Assembly: GCF_015070875.1 (NCBI RefSeq)
Contig: NZ_JADDIV010000005.1
Location: forward strand, 467,085 to 531,084
Length of the DNA: 64,000 nucleotides
Reading direction: 5' to 3'
Origin: Ramlibacter pallidus
GTDB taxonomy: Bacteria > Pseudomonadota > Gammaproteobacteria > Burkholderiales > Burkholderiaceae_C
In this document: piece by piece, positions 28,272-38,503 of the stretch
Numbering within the stretch: position 1 is the first letter of the stretch
Layout of the letters: each line of letters starts with the position of its first letter
Position numbers and translations under genes: made by a program
Notes under the pieces: generated by a model
Database searches by the model: none
What the model saw: only the letters and a program-made list of their open reading frames with translations
What the model was told of the DNA's origin: nothing

Positions 28272-28955
28272 GTGGCTGACGCGCTCGCGGCGCTGCAGGA
28301 GCGCCTGCAGCACCGCTTCCAGGATCCCCGCCTGCTGGCACGGGCGCTCACGCACCGCAGCTTCTCCGCCGAACACAACGAGCGGCTGGAGTTCCTGGGC
28401 GACTCCGTCCTGAACCTCGCCGTGGCGGCGCTGCTCTACCAGCGCCTGAAGGACCTGCCGGAAGGCGATCTTTCGCGCGTGCGCGCCAACCTCGTGAAGC
28501 AGGACACCCTGCACAAGGTGGCCGTGGAGCTCGGCCTGCCGGGCATGCTCAAGCTGGGGGAGGGCGAAGCCCGCTCCGGCGGCCACAAGCGCCCCTCCAT
28601 CCTCGCCGACGCGCTCGAGGCCCTGATCGGCGCCGTGCATCTCGATGCGGGGTATCCGGCGGCCGAGGCCCTGGTGCACCGCCTGTTCGCGCAGGTGGAG
28701 ATCAAGCCGGAGATGCAGGCGGCCGCCAAGGACCCGAAGACGGAACTGCAGGAAGTGTTGCAGGGCCGCAAGATGCATCTGCCCGTGTACCGGGTCGTCG
28801 GCACCCTGGGCGCCGCCCACAAGCAGACCTTCGACGTGGAATGCGAGGTGGGCGAGCTCGGCCTGGTCGAACGCGGGATCGGCGCCTCGCGCCGCGCGGG
28901 CGAACAGGCCGCGGCAGCGGCTATGCTGCTGGCATTGAAGGCCCGAATCAAATGA
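28272..28955 (+). CDS. rnc: Ribonuclease III
   Basis: Double-strand-specific endoribonuclease for rRNA maturation and mRNA control. The 227-residue enzyme has the signature [13 protein letters not shown] (about 36-48), the second acidic set in [13 protein letters not shown], and a C-terminal dsRNA-binding domain ([13 protein letters not shown] onward, ending [14 protein letters not shown]). The start is GTG at 28272. The stop overlaps the era start as ATGA, so rnc-era are coupled, as in E. coli. Confidence 0.96.
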   Translation: MADALAALQERLQHRFQDPRLLARALTHRSFSAEHNERLEFLGDSVLNLAVAALLYQRLKDLPEGDLSRVRANLVKQDTLHKVAVELGLPGMLKLGEGEARSGGHKRPSILADALEALIGAVHLDAGYPAAEALVHRLFAQVEIKPEMQAAAKDPKTELQEVLQGRKMHLPVYRVVGTLGAAHKQTFDVECEVGELGLVERGIGASRRAGEQAAAAAMLLALKARIK

Positions 28956-29896
28956 CAGAGCAGGAACGTCCCCCGGCACCCGAGGGCGCGCCGGACGCCC
29001 CCGCGCAGCGCTGCGGCCTGGTCGCGATCGTGGGCAAGCCCAACGTGGGCAAGTCCACCCTGCTCAACGCGCTGGTCGGCCAGAAGATCAGCATCACCTC
29101 CCGCAAGGCGCAGACCACCCGCCACCGCATCACCGGCGTGCGCACCCAGGGCGACACGCAGTTCGTGTTCGTCGACACGCCCGGCTTCCAGACGCGCCAC
29201 AGCTCCGCGCTCAACCGCTCGCTGAACAAGGCCGTCACCGGCGTGATCGGCGACGTCGACGTCGTGCTGTTCGTGGTGGAGGCCGGCAGCTTCACGCTGG
29301 GCGACGCCAAGGTGCTGTCGCTGCTGCGCCCCGGCATCCCGGCGATCCTGGTGGCGAACAAGCTCGACCTGGTGCACCGCCGCGGCGAACTGGCGCCCTG
29401 GCTGCGCGACATGCAGCAGCGCCATGCCTTCACCGAGTTCATGCCGATCTCCGCCAAGGCGAGCAAGGACGTCGACCGCCTGCTGGATGTCTGCGCGAAA
29501 TACCTGCCGCAGCAGCCCTGGTGGTACGGCGAGGACGAGCTCACCGACCGCAGCGAGCGCTTCATGGCGGGCGAGATGGTCCGCGAAAAGCTGTTCCGCC
29601 TGACCGGGGACGAGCTGCCGTACACCTCGACGGTGGTGATCGACAAGTTCGAGGAAGAGCCCAGTCCCAAGTTCAAGCGCATGGTGCGGATCGCCGCCAC
29701 CATCGTGGTCGAGCGCGACAGCCACAAGGCCATGGTGATCGGGGAGGGCGGGGAAAAGCTCAAGCGCGTCGGGACCGAGGCGCGGCAGGAACTCGAGCAG
29801 CTGTTCGACGCCAAGGTCTTCCTGCAGCTGTTCGTGAAGGTCCGCTCCGGCTGGGCCGACGACGAGGCGCGCGTGCGGTCCTTCGGCTACGAGTGA
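28952..29896 (+). CDS. era: GTPase Era
   Basis: Ribosome-assembly GTPase that binds the 3' end of 16S rRNA. The 314-residue protein has G1 GKPNVGKST (28-36), switch II DTPGFQT, NKLD, and ISAKA, then a KH domain with [17 protein letters not shown] Pro/Ala-rich lead of about 20 residues is longer than in E. coli. It overlaps rnc by 4 nt and precedes recO by 24 nt. Confidence 0.97.
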   Translation: MTEQERPPAPEGAPDAPAQRCGLVAIVGKPNVGKSTLLNALVGQKISITSRKAQTTRHRITGVRTQGDTQFVFVDTPGFQTRHSSALNRSLNKAVTGVIGDVDVVLFVVEAGSFTLGDAKVLSLLRPGIPAILVANKLDLVHRRGELAPWLRDMQQRHAFTEFMPISAKASKDVDRLLDVCAKYLPQQPWWYGEDELTDRSERFMAGEMVREKLFRLTGDELPYTSTVVIDKFEEEPSPKFKRMVRIAATIVVERDSHKAMVIGEGGEKLKRVGTEARQELEQLFDAKVFLQLFVKVRSGWADDEARVRSFGYE

Positions 29897-29920
29897 CCAT
29901 GCTTCGCGAGGCCTGACGCC

Positions 29921-30667
29921 ATGGCCAGGCGCATCGGCGACGAGCCCGCCTTCGTCCTGCACCGCTACGACTGGAGCGAGTCCAGCCTGATCCTGGAGGT
30001 GCTCACCCGCCACCATGGGCGCATCGCCGTGGTCGCCAAGGGCGCGAAGAAGCCGAGCTCCAACTTCCGGCCCGTCCTGCTGCCGCTGCAGCCGCTGCAC
30101 ATCGCCTTCGGCGGCGACGCGGAGATCCGCACGCTCAAGTCCGCGGAATGGATGGGCGGGCAGGTGATGCCGACCGGCGATGCGCTGTTGTCCGGCTACT
30201 ACCTCAACGAGCTGCTGCTGCGCCTTCTGGCCCGCGACGACCCGCACCCCGTGCTGTTCGACGTGTACGCGGCGGCCGTGCGCATCCTCGCGGGAGAAGA
30301 GGGCACGCTGCTGCAGGCGGCGCTGCGGGCCTTCGAGCTGCTGCTGTTGCGCGAGATCGGCCTGCTGCCGTCGCTCGACCTGCAGACCGCCACCCTGGCG
30401 CCCCTCGGCGACGATGTGCCCTACACCCTGCGCCCGGAAGGCGGACTGGTCGAGGCGCACGACGGCGAGGAGCGCGGCAGCCTCGCCGGCGCCCAGTGGC
30501 GGGCGTTGCAGGCCGCGCTGGACGACCCGGCGCCCTTCCACGCCACCTTGCGGGAGGCCGCGGTCCTCGGCGAGCTCAAGCCGCAGCTGCGCGCGCTGCT
30601 GCACTACCATTGCGGCGTGAACACCCTGCGCACCCGGCAACTGATGATGGACCTGCAAGCCCTATGA
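29921..30667 (+). CDS. recO: DNA repair protein RecO
   Basis: Loads RecA on single-stranded DNA with RecF and RecR. The 248-residue protein has an N-terminal OB domain ([40 protein letters not shown]) and the helical C-terminal domain ([37 protein letters not shown]). It lacks the C-terminal zinc-binding Cys cluster of some RecO proteins. The stop overlaps the pdxJ start as ATGA. Confidence 0.93.
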   Translation: MARRIGDEPAFVLHRYDWSESSLILEVLTRHHGRIAVVAKGAKKPSSNFRPVLLPLQPLHIAFGGDAEIRTLKSAEWMGGQVMPTGDALLSGYYLNELLLRLLARDDPHPVLFDVYAAAVRILAGEEGTLLQAALRAFELLLLREIGLLPSLDLQTATLAPLGDDVPYTLRPEGGLVEAHDGEERGSLAGAQWRALQAALDDPAPFHATLREAAVLGELKPQLRALLHYHCGVNTLRTRQLMMDLQAL

Positions 30668-31410
30668 CCACGCTGCTGTCCGCGAACGTCAACAAGGTCG
30701 CCTTGCTGCGGAATTCCCGCCACCTGGGCATCCCGAGCGTCACCCGCGCAGCGCAGCTGTGCCTGGAGGCCGGCGCCCACGGCATCACGGTCCATCCGCG
30801 GCCGGACGCGCGCCACATCCGCGCCGGCGACGTGCGCGAACTGCACGCGCTGCTGCGCCGGGACTGGCCCCGCGCCGAGTTCAACATCGAGGGCAACCCC
30901 TTCCACAACCTGATGGACTTCGTGCGCGAACTGCGGCCGCACCAGTGCACCTTCGTGCCCGACAGCGAAGGCCAGTTCACCAGCGACCATGGCTGGGACC
31001 TGCGGGCCGATGCGCGGCGCGTGCAGCCGCTGATCGAGGAAGCCAGGGCGCTGGGCGTGCGCGTCAGCCTCTTCATGGATGCCGATCCCGAGGCGATGCC
31101 GCTGGCGAAGGCGGTGGGCGCCGACCGCATCGAGCTCTACACCGAGCCGTACGCCGCCGCCTGGGGCACGCCGCGGCAGGCGCAGGAGCTGGAGCGCTTC
31201 GCCGCTGCCGCGCGCGCGGCGCAGGCGGCGGGCCTCGGCGTCAATGCGGGCCACGACCTCAGCCGCGCCAACCTGCCCGACTTCCTGCGGGCCGTTCCCG
31301 GCGTGCAGGAGGTCTCCATCGGCCATGCACTGGTCGCCGACGCGCTGGAGCTCGGTTACGCCGCCACGGTGCGCGCCTACCTCCAGGCCATGGAGCCGGG
31401 CACGCGGTGA
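30664..31410 (+). CDS. pdxJ: Pyridoxine 5'-phosphate synthase
   Basis: Condenses 1-deoxyxylulose 5-phosphate with 3-amino-2-oxopropyl phosphate in vitamin B6 synthesis. The 248-residue TIM-barrel enzyme has [15 protein letters not shown] at the N-terminus, [34 protein letters not shown], and [15 protein letters not shown] 30664 overlaps recO by 4 nt, and its own stop overlaps acpS as GTGA; this pdxJ-acpS pairing is widespread. Confidence 0.96.
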   Translation: MTTLLSANVNKVALLRNSRHLGIPSVTRAAQLCLEAGAHGITVHPRPDARHIRAGDVRELHALLRRDWPRAEFNIEGNPFHNLMDFVRELRPHQCTFVPDSEGQFTSDHGWDLRADARRVQPLIEEARALGVRVSLFMDADPEAMPLAKAVGADRIELYTEPYAAAWGTPRQAQELERFAAAARAAQAAGLGVNAGHDLSRANLPDFLRAVPGVQEVSIGHALVADALELGYAATVRAYLQAMEPGTR

Positions 31411-31811
31411 TCTACGGCATCGGCACCGACATCTGCGACGTGCGGCGGATCCGGTCTTCGCTGGAGCGCCACGGCGACCGCTTCGCGCGCAAGATCCTGA
31501 GCGACGCCGAATTCGCGACCTGGCAGGCGCGCAGCGCCCGCTGGCCGGAGCGCGGCCTCCGCTACCTCGCCACGCGCTTCTCGGCCAAGGAGGCCTTCAG
31601 CAAGGCCGTGGGCCTGGGCATGCGCATGCCGATGACGTGGCGTTCCTGCGAAGTGGGCAAGCTCGCGAGCGGCAAGCCGGTGATCGTGCTGCACGGGGAA
31701 TTGAAGGATTGGTGCGCCGCGCGCGGCCTGAGCGCGCAGGTGAGCGTCACCGACGAAACCGACTACGCCGCCAGCTTCGTGGTGGTGGAACAGAAAGAAG
31801 CCAGAACATGA
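31407..31811 (+). CDS. acpS: Holo-[acyl-carrier-protein] synthase
   Basis: Transfers 4'-phosphopantetheine from CoA to Ser37 of AcpP. The 134-residue protein has the metal-binding Asp8 in [11 protein letters not shown] and the [13 protein letters not shown] motif with the second acidic ligand. The start is GTG at 31407 within the GTGA overlap with pdxJ; its stop overlaps nagZ as ATGA. The product acts on acpP encoded at 18699 in the same window. Confidence 0.95.
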   Translation: MIYGIGTDICDVRRIRSSLERHGDRFARKILSDAEFATWQARSARWPERGLRYLATRFSAKEAFSKAVGLGMRMPMTWRSCEVGKLASGKPVIVLHGELKDWCAARGLSAQVSVTDETDYAASFVVVEQKEART

Positions 31812-32896
31812 GCGAACACGCACCGGTGGTCATCGACGTCGCCGGCCTCGAACTCAGTGCCGACGACCGCCGCCGCCTGGCGCACCCGCTGGTGGGCGGC
31901 ATGATCCTCTTCGGGCGCAACTGGCAAAGCCGCGAGCAGCTGGCCGCCCTTTGCGCCGAGGTCAAGGAGGTGCGCGGCGACCTCCTCATCTCCGTCGACC
32001 ACGAGGGTGGACGGGTGCAGCGCTTCCGCACCGACGGCTTCACGCACCTGCCGCCCATGCGCCGTTTCGGCGATCTGTGGATGAAGGACGGCAAGGCCGG
32101 CGAAGGCAGCGGGGCGATGAAGGCGATGGCCGCCGCGACGGCCGCTGGCTACGTGCTGGGTGCCGAGCTGCGCGCCTGTGGCGTGGATTTCAGCTTCACG
32201 CCGGTGCTCGACCTGGACCACGGCGCGAGTTCCGTCATCGGCGACCGGTCGTTCCACCGCGACCCGCGCGTCGCGACGCTGCTGGCGCGCAGCCTGATGC
32301 ACGGCCTGCTGCAGGCCGGCGTGGCGAACTGCGGCAAGCACTTCCCGGGGCACGGTTTCGTCAAGGCCGACTCGCACCTGGAGATCCCGGTCGACGACCG
32401 CAGCCTCAAGGCCATCCTGCAGGACGACGCGATCCCGTACGAGTGGCTGGGCAACACCCTCACCAGCGTGATGCCGGCCCACGTGATCTACCGCAAGGTC
32501 GATCCGCGGCCGGCCGGCTTCTCGCCGCGCTGGCTGAACGACATCCTGCGCGAGCAGCTGCAGTTCCAGGGCGCGATTTTCAGCGACGACCTCAGCATGG
32601 CCGGCGCACGCCGGATCGAGGGGCGCGACGTGAGCTACACCGAGGCGGCGGTGGTGGCGCTCAATGCAGGCTGCGACATGGTGCTGCTGTGCAACGAGTC
32701 GGTGAACAGCCCCGGCGGGCAGTCGATCGACGAATTGCTCGACGGTCTCGCGGAAGCGCAGGCGCGCGGCGAGTGGCAGGCGAGCGAAGCCGGCGAGCAG
32801 CGCCGCCTCGCGCTCCTGCCCTGCGGGCCCTCCATCACCTGGGACGCGCTGATGACCGAGCCGCGCTACATGCGCGCGCTGCAGCTGCTGCCGTAA
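31808..32896 (+). CDS. nagZ: Beta-N-acetylhexosaminidase NagZ
   Basis: Cytoplasmic glycoside hydrolase family 3 enzyme that removes N-acetylglucosamine from anhydro-muropeptides during cell-wall recycling. The 362-residue protein has [12 protein letters not shown], the KHFPGHG motif (Lys177-His178) with the downstream DSH, and the nucleophile region SDDLSM (Asp260/Asp261). It is the last gene of the lepA run and converges on the ygjP-like gene with a 16-bp gap. Confidence 0.95.
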   Translation: MSEHAPVVIDVAGLELSADDRRRLAHPLVGGMILFGRNWQSREQLAALCAEVKEVRGDLLISVDHEGGRVQRFRTDGFTHLPPMRRFGDLWMKDGKAGEGSGAMKAMAAATAAGYVLGAELRACGVDFSFTPVLDLDHGASSVIGDRSFHRDPRVATLLARSLMHGLLQAGVANCGKHFPGHGFVKADSHLEIPVDDRSLKAILQDDAIPYEWLGNTLTSVMPAHVIYRKVDPRPAGFSPRWLNDILREQLQFQGAIFSDDLSMAGARRIEGRDVSYTEAAVVALNAGCDMVLLCNESVNSPGGQSIDELLDGLAEAQARGEWQASEAGEQRRLALLPCGPSITWDALMTEPRYMRALQLLP

Positions 32897-32912
32897 ACCC
32901 GCCCGGCGCCCC

Positions 32913-33419
32913 TCAGCCCCACGCCAGCTTGCCGTGGGTCTCCAGGTGCGTGAGGTACAGGCGCAGGTCGAACTCGAACTGGTGGTAGCGCGGCTCCATG
33001 TGCGTGCAAAGCTGGTAGAAGGCCTTGTCGTGCTCGCGCTGCCGCAGGTGCGCCAGCTCGTGGACGGCGATCATCCGCAGGAACTCCGGCGGCCCCTCGC
33101 GGAACAGCGCGGCAATGCGGATCTCCCGCTTGGCCTTGAGCTTTCCGCCCTGCACCCGCGACACCGTGGTGTGCGTGCCCAACGCATTGCGGATCACGTG
33201 CAGCTGGCCGTCGTAGACCACCTTGCTCAGGGGTTCCGAGCTGCGCAGGTACTCCGCCTTGAGGCCCATGACGTAGGTGTAGAGGGCCCCGTCGGTGCGC
33301 ACGTCGTGCGCGCAGGGGTACTTCCGCAGCAGCAGGGCGCCCACCCGGTCGGCGGCCAGCAGTTGCCGCACCTCGTCCTGCACGGCGGCCGGGTAGTGCG
33401 CCAGGTAGCGCAGGATCAT
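32913..33419 (-). CDS. YgjP-type zinc metallopeptidase (M48-like, DUF45)
   Basis: 168-residue protein with the metal site HELAH (IAVHELAHLRQREHDKAFYQLC), where the two His and Glu form the HEXXH core and the following histidines complete the site. This is the YgjP/DUF45 group of predicted metal-dependent hydrolases. No signal peptide, so it is probably cytoplasmic. ATG 33419 overlaps the Hsp70-like stop (TCAT on the plus strand), so it is translationally coupled to that ATPase and to lysS upstream. Its substrate is unknown; coupling to a chaperone-like ATPase suggests a role in protein handling. Confidence 0.82.
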   Translation of the reverse strand: MILRYLAHYPAAVQDEVRQLLAADRVGALLLRKYPCAHDVRTDGALYTYVMGLKAEYLRSSEPLSKVVYDGQLHVIRNALGTHTTVSRVQGGKLKAKREIRIAALFREGPPEFLRMIAVHELAHLRQREHDKAFYQLCTHMEPRYHQFEFDLRLYLTHLETHGKLAWG

Positions 33420-34678
33420 GCGCGCCCCCCGGCGTATGCCAGGCCAGTGGCCACGCCGCCGAACAGGTCGCCTTCCACGATGTCGGTGCCCGGGAAGCGC
33501 TGCCGCAGCCTGGCCAGGAACGGCCGCAGCGACGACGAACCCCCGGTGAGGTAGAGCGCGTCCAGCTGGTCCGGCTGCAATCCGGCCGCACGCACGCAGT
33601 CGGCCGCGCGGTCGACGACCTGCAGGAGCAGGGGATCGAGGTCGCGTGCCATGCCTTCCGCGTCCAGCTGCGCCTGCAGTCCGCGTTCCACGGCCGGCAG
33701 GTCGATCGGCGCGCGGCCCCCGCTGGTGGAGCTGGCGATCTTCGCGCGTTCGACCTGGTCCAGCACGAGATGCGCGAGGCGCTGGTCCAGCACCGCCATC
33801 AGGCGATCGTGCAGGCGCGGGTCCGCGTAGTCGCTGCGCAGCGCACGCACTTCGCGCACGCGGCGGGGGACGTACATCCACTGGACCAGGTGCCAGCTGG
33901 AAAGGTCGATGAAGGGCCCGCTCGGGACTTCGCGGCCTTCCGGCCCCTCGTGGTGGTAGCCCAGCAGCGGCATGACGTTGCGCAGGTTCAGGCGCCGGTC
34001 GTAGTCGGTGCCGGCGATGTGGATGCCGGCCGTCGCCAGGACGTCGCCGCTGCGGTCCGCCCGTGCCGCGCGCTCGGGTCCCAGGCGGACCACCGTGAAG
34101 TCGGACGTGCCGCCGCCGATGTCGACCACCAGCACCAGCACTTCGCGCGTGACGCGCCGTTCGTAGTCCAGCGCCGCGGCGATGGGCTCCAGCTCGAAGC
34201 GCACGCCGGTGAATCCGGCGGCCGCGGCGCAGTCCGCCAGCGCCGCCTGCGCGCGGCGGTCCCGCTCGGGCGCGTCGTCGGCGAAGTGGACGGGCCGGCC
34301 GATCACCGCCTGCGCCGGTACCGTCCCGAGGTGCGCGCCGGCCTGCGCCCGCAGGCGGGACAGGTACAACGTGATGATCGCGCGGAAGCTCAGCGCGCCG
34401 CTGCCGATCGCCGTTTCCTCCTCGAGGAGGCTGCTTCCCAGCAGGCTCTTGAGCGAACGCAGCAGCCGTCCTTCGACGCCGGCCAGGTACAGGCCGATCG
34501 CCTGGCGCCCGAAGTGCGTCGTGCGGTCTTCCGCATTGAAGAAGACGGCCGTGGGCATCCCCGTGGCCGTGCCCTCGAGCGGCACGAGGCGCGCGGCTCC
34601 CTCCGCGTCCAGCCAGGCGACGGCGGAATTGGAGGTGCCGAAATCGATGCCGACCGTGGCCGGCGCGCGCGGGTTCAG
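33416..34678 (-). CDS. Hsp70-like ATPase (YegD type), probable CTG start
   Basis: 420-residue actin/Hsp70-fold ATPase without a substrate-binding domain. Phosphate 1 is [13 protein letters not shown] (10-22), phosphate 2 [14 protein letters not shown], and adenosine motif [12 protein letters not shown]. The conserved start must lie upstream of the first ATG/GTG, because the phosphate-1 loop is encoded before it. Reading back, no ATG, GTG or TTG occurs in frame before lysS; instead CTG at 34678 gives [14 protein letters not shown] and overlaps the lysS TGA as CTGA, the same 4-base coupling used all over this window. The YegD family has no settled function. Confidence 0.8.
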   Translation of the reverse strand: MNPRAPATVGIDFGTSNSAVAWLDAEGAARLVPLEGTATGMPTAVFFNAEDRTTHFGRQAIGLYLAGVEGRLLRSLKSLLGSSLLEEETAIGSGALSFRAIITLYLSRLRAQAGAHLGTVPAQAVIGRPVHFADDAPERDRRAQAALADCAAAAGFTGVRFELEPIAAALDYERRVTREVLVLVVDIGGGTSDFTVVRLGPERAARADRSGDVLATAGIHIAGTDYDRRLNLRNVMPLLGYHHEGPEGREVPSGPFIDLSSWHLVQWMYVPRRVREVRALRSDYADPRLHDRLMAVLDQRLAHLVLDQVERAKIASSTSGGRAPIDLPAVERGLQAQLDAEGMARDLDPLLLQVVDRAADCVRAAGLQPDQLDALYLTGGSSSLRPFLARLRQRFPGTDIVEGDLFGGVATGLAYAGGRA

Positions 34679-36198
34679 GATTCCCGGCGCAGGGCCGGGA
34701 ACAGGATCACGTCGCGGATGCTCGGGCTGTCGGTCAGCAGCATCATCAGCCGGTCGATGCCGATGCCGCAGCCGCCGGCGGGCGGCATGCCGTACTCCAG
34801 CGCCCGCACGAAGTCATGGTCGTAGAACATGGCTTCGTCGTCGCCCGCATCCTTGGCGTTCACCTGCGCCTGGAACCGCGCCGCCTGGTCCTCGGCGTCG
34901 TTCAGCTCGGAGAAGCCGTTCGCCATCTCGCGTCCCGTGATGTACAGCTCGAAGCGCTCCGTCACCTCCGGGCGCTCGTCGTTGGCGCGCGCCAGCGGCG
35001 AGATCTCGGTCGGGTGCTCCATGATGAAGGTCGGCTGCCACAGCTTCTCCTCCACCTTCTCCTCGAAGAACAGCACCTGCAGCGAGGCCAGCGAACGTGC
35101 CGACAGGCGCTCCTTCTCCTCCGTCATGCCCAGCTTGCGCAGCTGCTGCACCAGCCACTCGCGGTTGCCGACGTTGTCGCCGGCGTCGCCGTGGCGCACG
35201 ATCGCTTCGGGAATGGTCAGCCGCTCGAACGGCTGCGACAGGTCGATGGCCTTGCCGCCGTACGACAGCTGCAGCGTCCCCACGGCCTTCTGCGCCGCGT
35301 CCCGGACCAGCGCCTCGGTGAAGTCCATCAGGTCGCGGTAGTTCCAGTAGGCCGCGTAGAACTCCATCATCGTGAACTCGGGGTTGTGCCGCACGGAGAT
35401 GCCCTCGTTGCGGAAGTTCCGGTTCACCTCGAACACGCGCTCGAAGCCGCCCACCAGCAGGCGCTTGAGGTACAGCTCCGGCGCGATGCGCAGGTACATT
35501 TCCTGGTCCAGCGCGTTGTGGTGCGTGACGAAGGGCTTCGCGTTGGCGCCGCCGGGGATCGGGTGGAGCATCGGCGTCTCCACTTCCAGGAAGCCGTGCT
35601 GCACCATGAACTCCCGGATGCCCGACAGCGCCTTGCTGCGCGCGACGAAGCGCTTGCGGGCGTCCTCGTCGGTCATCAGGTCGACGTAGCGCTGGCGGTA
35701 CTTCACCTCCTGGTCGGCGACGCCGTGGAACTTGTCCGGCATCGGGCGCAAGCTCTTGGTGAGCAGGCGGATCGAGGTGGCGTGCAGCGACAGCTCGCCG
35801 GTGCGCGTCTTGAACATGCGCCCCTCGGCGCCGACGATGTCGCCCAGGTCCCAGTGCTTGAACGCCGCGTAGGCTTCCTCTCCGACCGCGTCGCGCGTGA
35901 CGTAGATCTGGATGCGGCCGCTCTGGTCCTGCAGCGTGGCGAAGCTCGCCTTGCCCATCACCCGCTTGAGCATCATGCGGCCGGCCACGCTGCCGGCCGG
36001 CGCGTCGGCTTCCAGCTGCTCGGCCGGTTTTGCGGCGTGCAGCGCGTGCAGTTGCGACGCGTGCTGCCCCGGCTTGAAGTCGTTGGGAAAGGCGGGCACG
36101 CCGCCCTGCCGGTGGGCCTGGCGCAGGGCCTTGAGCTTCTCGCGGCGTTCCGCGATGAGCTGGTTCTCGTCGGTGGGCGGGGTGGTCTGGTCGGACAT
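34675..36198 (-). CDS. lysS: Lysyl-tRNA synthetase, class II
   Basis: 507-residue class II enzyme. The N-terminal OB fold ([28 protein letters not shown]) binds the anticodon; motif 1 is [14 protein letters not shown], motif 2 [20 protein letters not shown], and motif 3 [14 protein letters not shown] near the C-terminus. The start ATG 36198 gives [14 protein letters not shown], typical of betaproteobacteria. It is first of a three-gene unit with the Hsp70-like and YgjP-like genes, and has a TAGAAT box about 45 bp upstream. Confidence 0.97.
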   Translation of the reverse strand: MSDQTTPPTDENQLIAERREKLKALRQAHRQGGVPAFPNDFKPGQHASQLHALHAAKPAEQLEADAPAGSVAGRMMLKRVMGKASFATLQDQSGRIQIYVTRDAVGEEAYAAFKHWDLGDIVGAEGRMFKTRTGELSLHATSIRLLTKSLRPMPDKFHGVADQEVKYRQRYVDLMTDEDARKRFVARSKALSGIREFMVQHGFLEVETPMLHPIPGGANAKPFVTHHNALDQEMYLRIAPELYLKRLLVGGFERVFEVNRNFRNEGISVRHNPEFTMMEFYAAYWNYRDLMDFTEALVRDAAQKAVGTLQLSYGGKAIDLSQPFERLTIPEAIVRHGDAGDNVGNREWLVQQLRKLGMTEEKERLSARSLASLQVLFFEEKVEEKLWQPTFIMEHPTEISPLARANDERPEVTERFELYITGREMANGFSELNDAEDQAARFQAQVNAKDAGDDEAMFYDHDFVRALEYGMPPAGGCGIGIDRLMMLLTDSPSIRDVILFPALRRES

Positions 36199-36242
36199 CG
36201 GGGGCGGGCGCGCGGCGGCGCCGCGAGAAGGCGAAACCGTCG

Positions 36243-36248
36243 ATTCTA
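36243..36248 (-). promoter_or_regulatory. -10 box upstream of lysS
   Basis: TAGAAT on the minus strand lies about 45 bp upstream of the lysS ATG, in the 91-bp gap after the Lon-domain gene. No clear -35 hexamer is found at the usual distance, where the sequence is GC-only. Most likely the lysS-Hsp70-YgjP promoter. Confidence 0.4.
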
Positions 36249-36289
36249 AGTTTTTGCCGCCGCGGCCCCGCCGGCGGCGCCCGGAGGCC

Positions 36290-36970
36290 TCAGATCGTGA
36301 TGCCGGTGCGGGCCAGGACGTCGCTCACCAGCTCGAGCCGCACCAGGGGGTTGTCCAGTTCCATCAGGCGCTGCTTGAGGGCCACCGGCAACGGCAGCAG
36401 CTCGCACCAGCGGTTCGCCACCCAGCCGCAGTCGTCCAGTTTCCAGGGCGGCAGCAGCGGCATCGGTCCCGCCTGGTCGGGCTTCAGCTGCAGCGACTGG
36501 ATCAGGCGGTGCAGGGCCTCGGCGGTCGGCTGCAGGTCCTCGGGCACCGGTACCGACAGGTCGGCAGGGATGCTTTCGACGTCGGCGACCCACAGGCCGT
36601 GCTTGAGCTGGTCGCTGGCCGTGATGCGGAACCGCTGCGCGCCCTTGGCGCGCACCAGCATCAGCCCGGCCTGCGGGTTCTCGAACTCGTGGATGGTGGC
36701 CAGGGTGCCGACCTGCGAAAAGGCCTCCTGCATGCCGGGCTGCCGCACTTCGCTGCCCTGGGTGAGCGACACCACCCCGAACGGCGCGCCGGCCTTGTGG
36801 CACTTGGAGATCATGTCGAGGTAGCGCACCTCGAACACGCGCAGGGACAACAGCCCGTCCGGGAAGAGGACGGCGCCGAGCGGGAAGAGGGGGAGCGACT
36901 GCAGGGTGAGGGGAGCGGGCACGACGGGTCCAGTGGCTGCCGCTATCATCCCACGACCCACCTGATCCAT
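36290..36970 (-). CDS. Lon substrate-binding-domain protein (stand-alone LON domain)
   Basis: 226-residue protein consisting of the N-terminal domain of Lon protease only: [55 protein letters not shown], then a helical end. There is no ATPase or peptidase part. Such stand-alone LON proteins are common in Burkholderiales but of unknown function. The ATG at 36970 has GGAAG 5 nt upstream but overlaps the yggT start head-to-head; Met8 at 36949 is the alternative. Either way its promoter must lie inside yggT. Confidence 0.82.
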   Translation of the reverse strand: MDQVGRGMIAAATGPVVPAPLTLQSLPLFPLGAVLFPDGLLSLRVFEVRYLDMISKCHKAGAPFGVVSLTQGSEVRQPGMQEAFSQVGTLATIHEFENPQAGLMLVRAKGAQRFRITASDQLKHGLWVADVESIPADLSVPVPEDLQPTAEALHRLIQSLQLKPDQAGPMPLLPPWKLDDCGWVANRWCELLPLPVALKQRLMELDNPLVRLELVSDVLARTGITI

Positions 36971-37511
36971 GTTCTTCCAGATCCTTTCCTTCCTGCTCGA
37001 CGTCGCGGCGGGCTTGCTCGGCGGCGCCTGCCTGCTGCGGCTTTACATGCAGCTGCAGCGCATCCCCTTCGGCAACCCGGTCGGGCGCTTCGTCTTCGCG
37101 CTGACGGACTGGATCGTGTTGCCCCTGCGGCGGGTGCTGCCATCCGTGAAGCGCTGGGACCTCGCGAGCATCGTGGCGGCCTACCTCATCGAGCTGTCCC
37201 AGTTCGCCATCCTCTGGCTGTTCGTGCGGGGCTCGCCCGCGGTGCTGCCGGCGTTGGCGCTGTTCGGGCTGGTGCGGCTGGCGATCTCCGGTGCGATCGG
37301 CTTGGTGATCGTCTACGCGATCCTGTCGTGGGTGCGCGCGGACTCGCCGATCACGGACGTGATCGACCGGCTGGCCGCGCCGATGCTGCGGCCTTTCCGG
37401 AAGATCATTCCGCTGGTGGGCGGCTTCGACCTGTCGCCGTTGGCGCTGCTGGTGGTGTTGCAGGTACTGCTCATCATCCTGGCGAACTTGCAGGCGGCGG
37501 TGTTGCGGTAG
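36969..37511 (+). CDS. YggT family membrane protein
   Basis: 180-residue protein with four or five hydrophobic segments. Two YGGT repeats are visible: LRLYMQLQRIPFGNPVGRFVFALTDWIVLPLRRVLP near the start, and YAILSWVRADSPITDVIDRLAAPMLRPFRKIIP in the second half. Members are implicated in osmotic tolerance and cell division or potassium handling, without a firm role. The start overlaps the Lon-domain gene start on the other strand by 2 nt; a TATCAT at 36944-36949 could be its -10 box. Confidence 0.88.
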   Translation: MFFQILSFLLDVAAGLLGGACLLRLYMQLQRIPFGNPVGRFVFALTDWIVLPLRRVLPSVKRWDLASIVAAYLIELSQFAILWLFVRGSPAVLPALALFGLVRLAISGAIGLVIVYAILSWVRADSPITDVIDRLAAPMLRPFRKIIPLVGGFDLSPLALLVVLQVLLIILANLQAAVLR

Positions 37512-37617
37512 GGCTGCCGTTCCGTGGCTCTCCGGTGTTCAGGGCGAGGTCGGGGGCCGGGGGCCCGCCCTCCGGTCCAGGCTCCCCGGTCCCGCCCTGT
37601 CACTCGCAGCGGAAAAA

Positions 37618-38490
37618 TCAGTCGACCGCGTCGGCCGACTGCCGCGTCAGCATCGCCAGCACGTTGGCCACGGTCTTGCGCAGTTCACGGCGGTCGCAGA
37701 TGAAGTCGACGGCGCCCTTTTCCTGCAGGAACTCGGCGCGCTGGAAGCCTTCCGGCAGCTTCACCCGCACGGTCGACTCGATCACGCGGGGGCCGGCAAA
37801 GCCGATCAGCGCCTTCGGCTCGGCGATGACGAGGTCGCCGACGAAGGCGAAGCCCGCGCTCACGCCACCCATGGTCGGGTCGGTCAGCACGCTGATGTAG
37901 GGCAGGCCCTTCTTCGCCAGGCGCGTGAGCGCGGCGTTGGTCTTGGCCATCTGCATGAGCGACAGCAGGCCTTCCTGCATGCGGGCGCCGCCGGTGGCGG
38001 TGAAGCAGAGGAAAGGCACCTTCTGCTCGATGGCGGTTTCGACGCCGCGCACGAAACGCTCGCCGACCACGCTGCCCATGCTGCCGCCCATGAAGTCGAA
38101 CTCGAAGGCGGCGGCCACCAGGCTGATGCTGTGCACCGAGCCGCCCATCACGATCAGCGCGTCGGTCTCGCCGGTGTTCTCCAGCGCTTCCTTCAGCCGC
38201 TGCGGGTACTTGCGGCTGTCCTGGAACTTGAGGGCGTCGACCGGCAGCACTTCCTGGCCGATCTCGTAGCGGCCTTCCGGGTCGAGGAAGGCGTTCAGGC
38301 GGGCGCGGGCCCCGATGCGATGGTGGTGGCTGCAGGTCGGGCAGACGTTCTGGTTCTGCTCCAGGTCGTTCTTGTAAAGCACCGACTCGCAGCTGGGGCA
38401 CTTGATCCACAAGCCCTCGGGCACGCTGCGGCGCTCGTTCGGATCCGTCGGCTGGATCTTCGGGGGCAGCAGTTTTTCCAACCAGCTCAT
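37618..38490 (-). CDS. accD: Acetyl-CoA carboxylase carboxyltransferase subunit beta
   Basis: Beta subunit of the carboxyltransferase that makes malonyl-CoA, the first committed step of fatty-acid synthesis. The 290-residue protein has a four-Cys zinc ribbon (Cys31, Cys34, Cys50, Cys53) followed by the crotonase-like domain with [18 protein letters not shown] and [15 protein letters not shown]. It is downstream of trpFBA on the same strand, the arrangement found in most proteobacteria, and 13 nt after trpA. It pairs functionally with the fab genes at 14833-20187. Confidence 0.97.
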   Translation of the reverse strand: MSWLEKLLPPKIQPTDPNERRSVPEGLWIKCPSCESVLYKNDLEQNQNVCPTCSHHHRIGARARLNAFLDPEGRYEIGQEVLPVDALKFQDSRKYPQRLKEALENTGETDALIVMGGSVHSISLVAAAFEFDFMGGSMGSVVGERFVRGVETAIEQKVPFLCFTATGGARMQEGLLSLMQMAKTNAALTRLAKKGLPYISVLTDPTMGGVSAGFAFVGDLVIAEPKALIGFAGPRVIESTVRVKLPEGFQRAEFLQEKGAVDFICDRRELRKTVANVLAMLTRQSADAVD

Positions 38491-38503
38491 CTGGGTACCT
38501 CCA

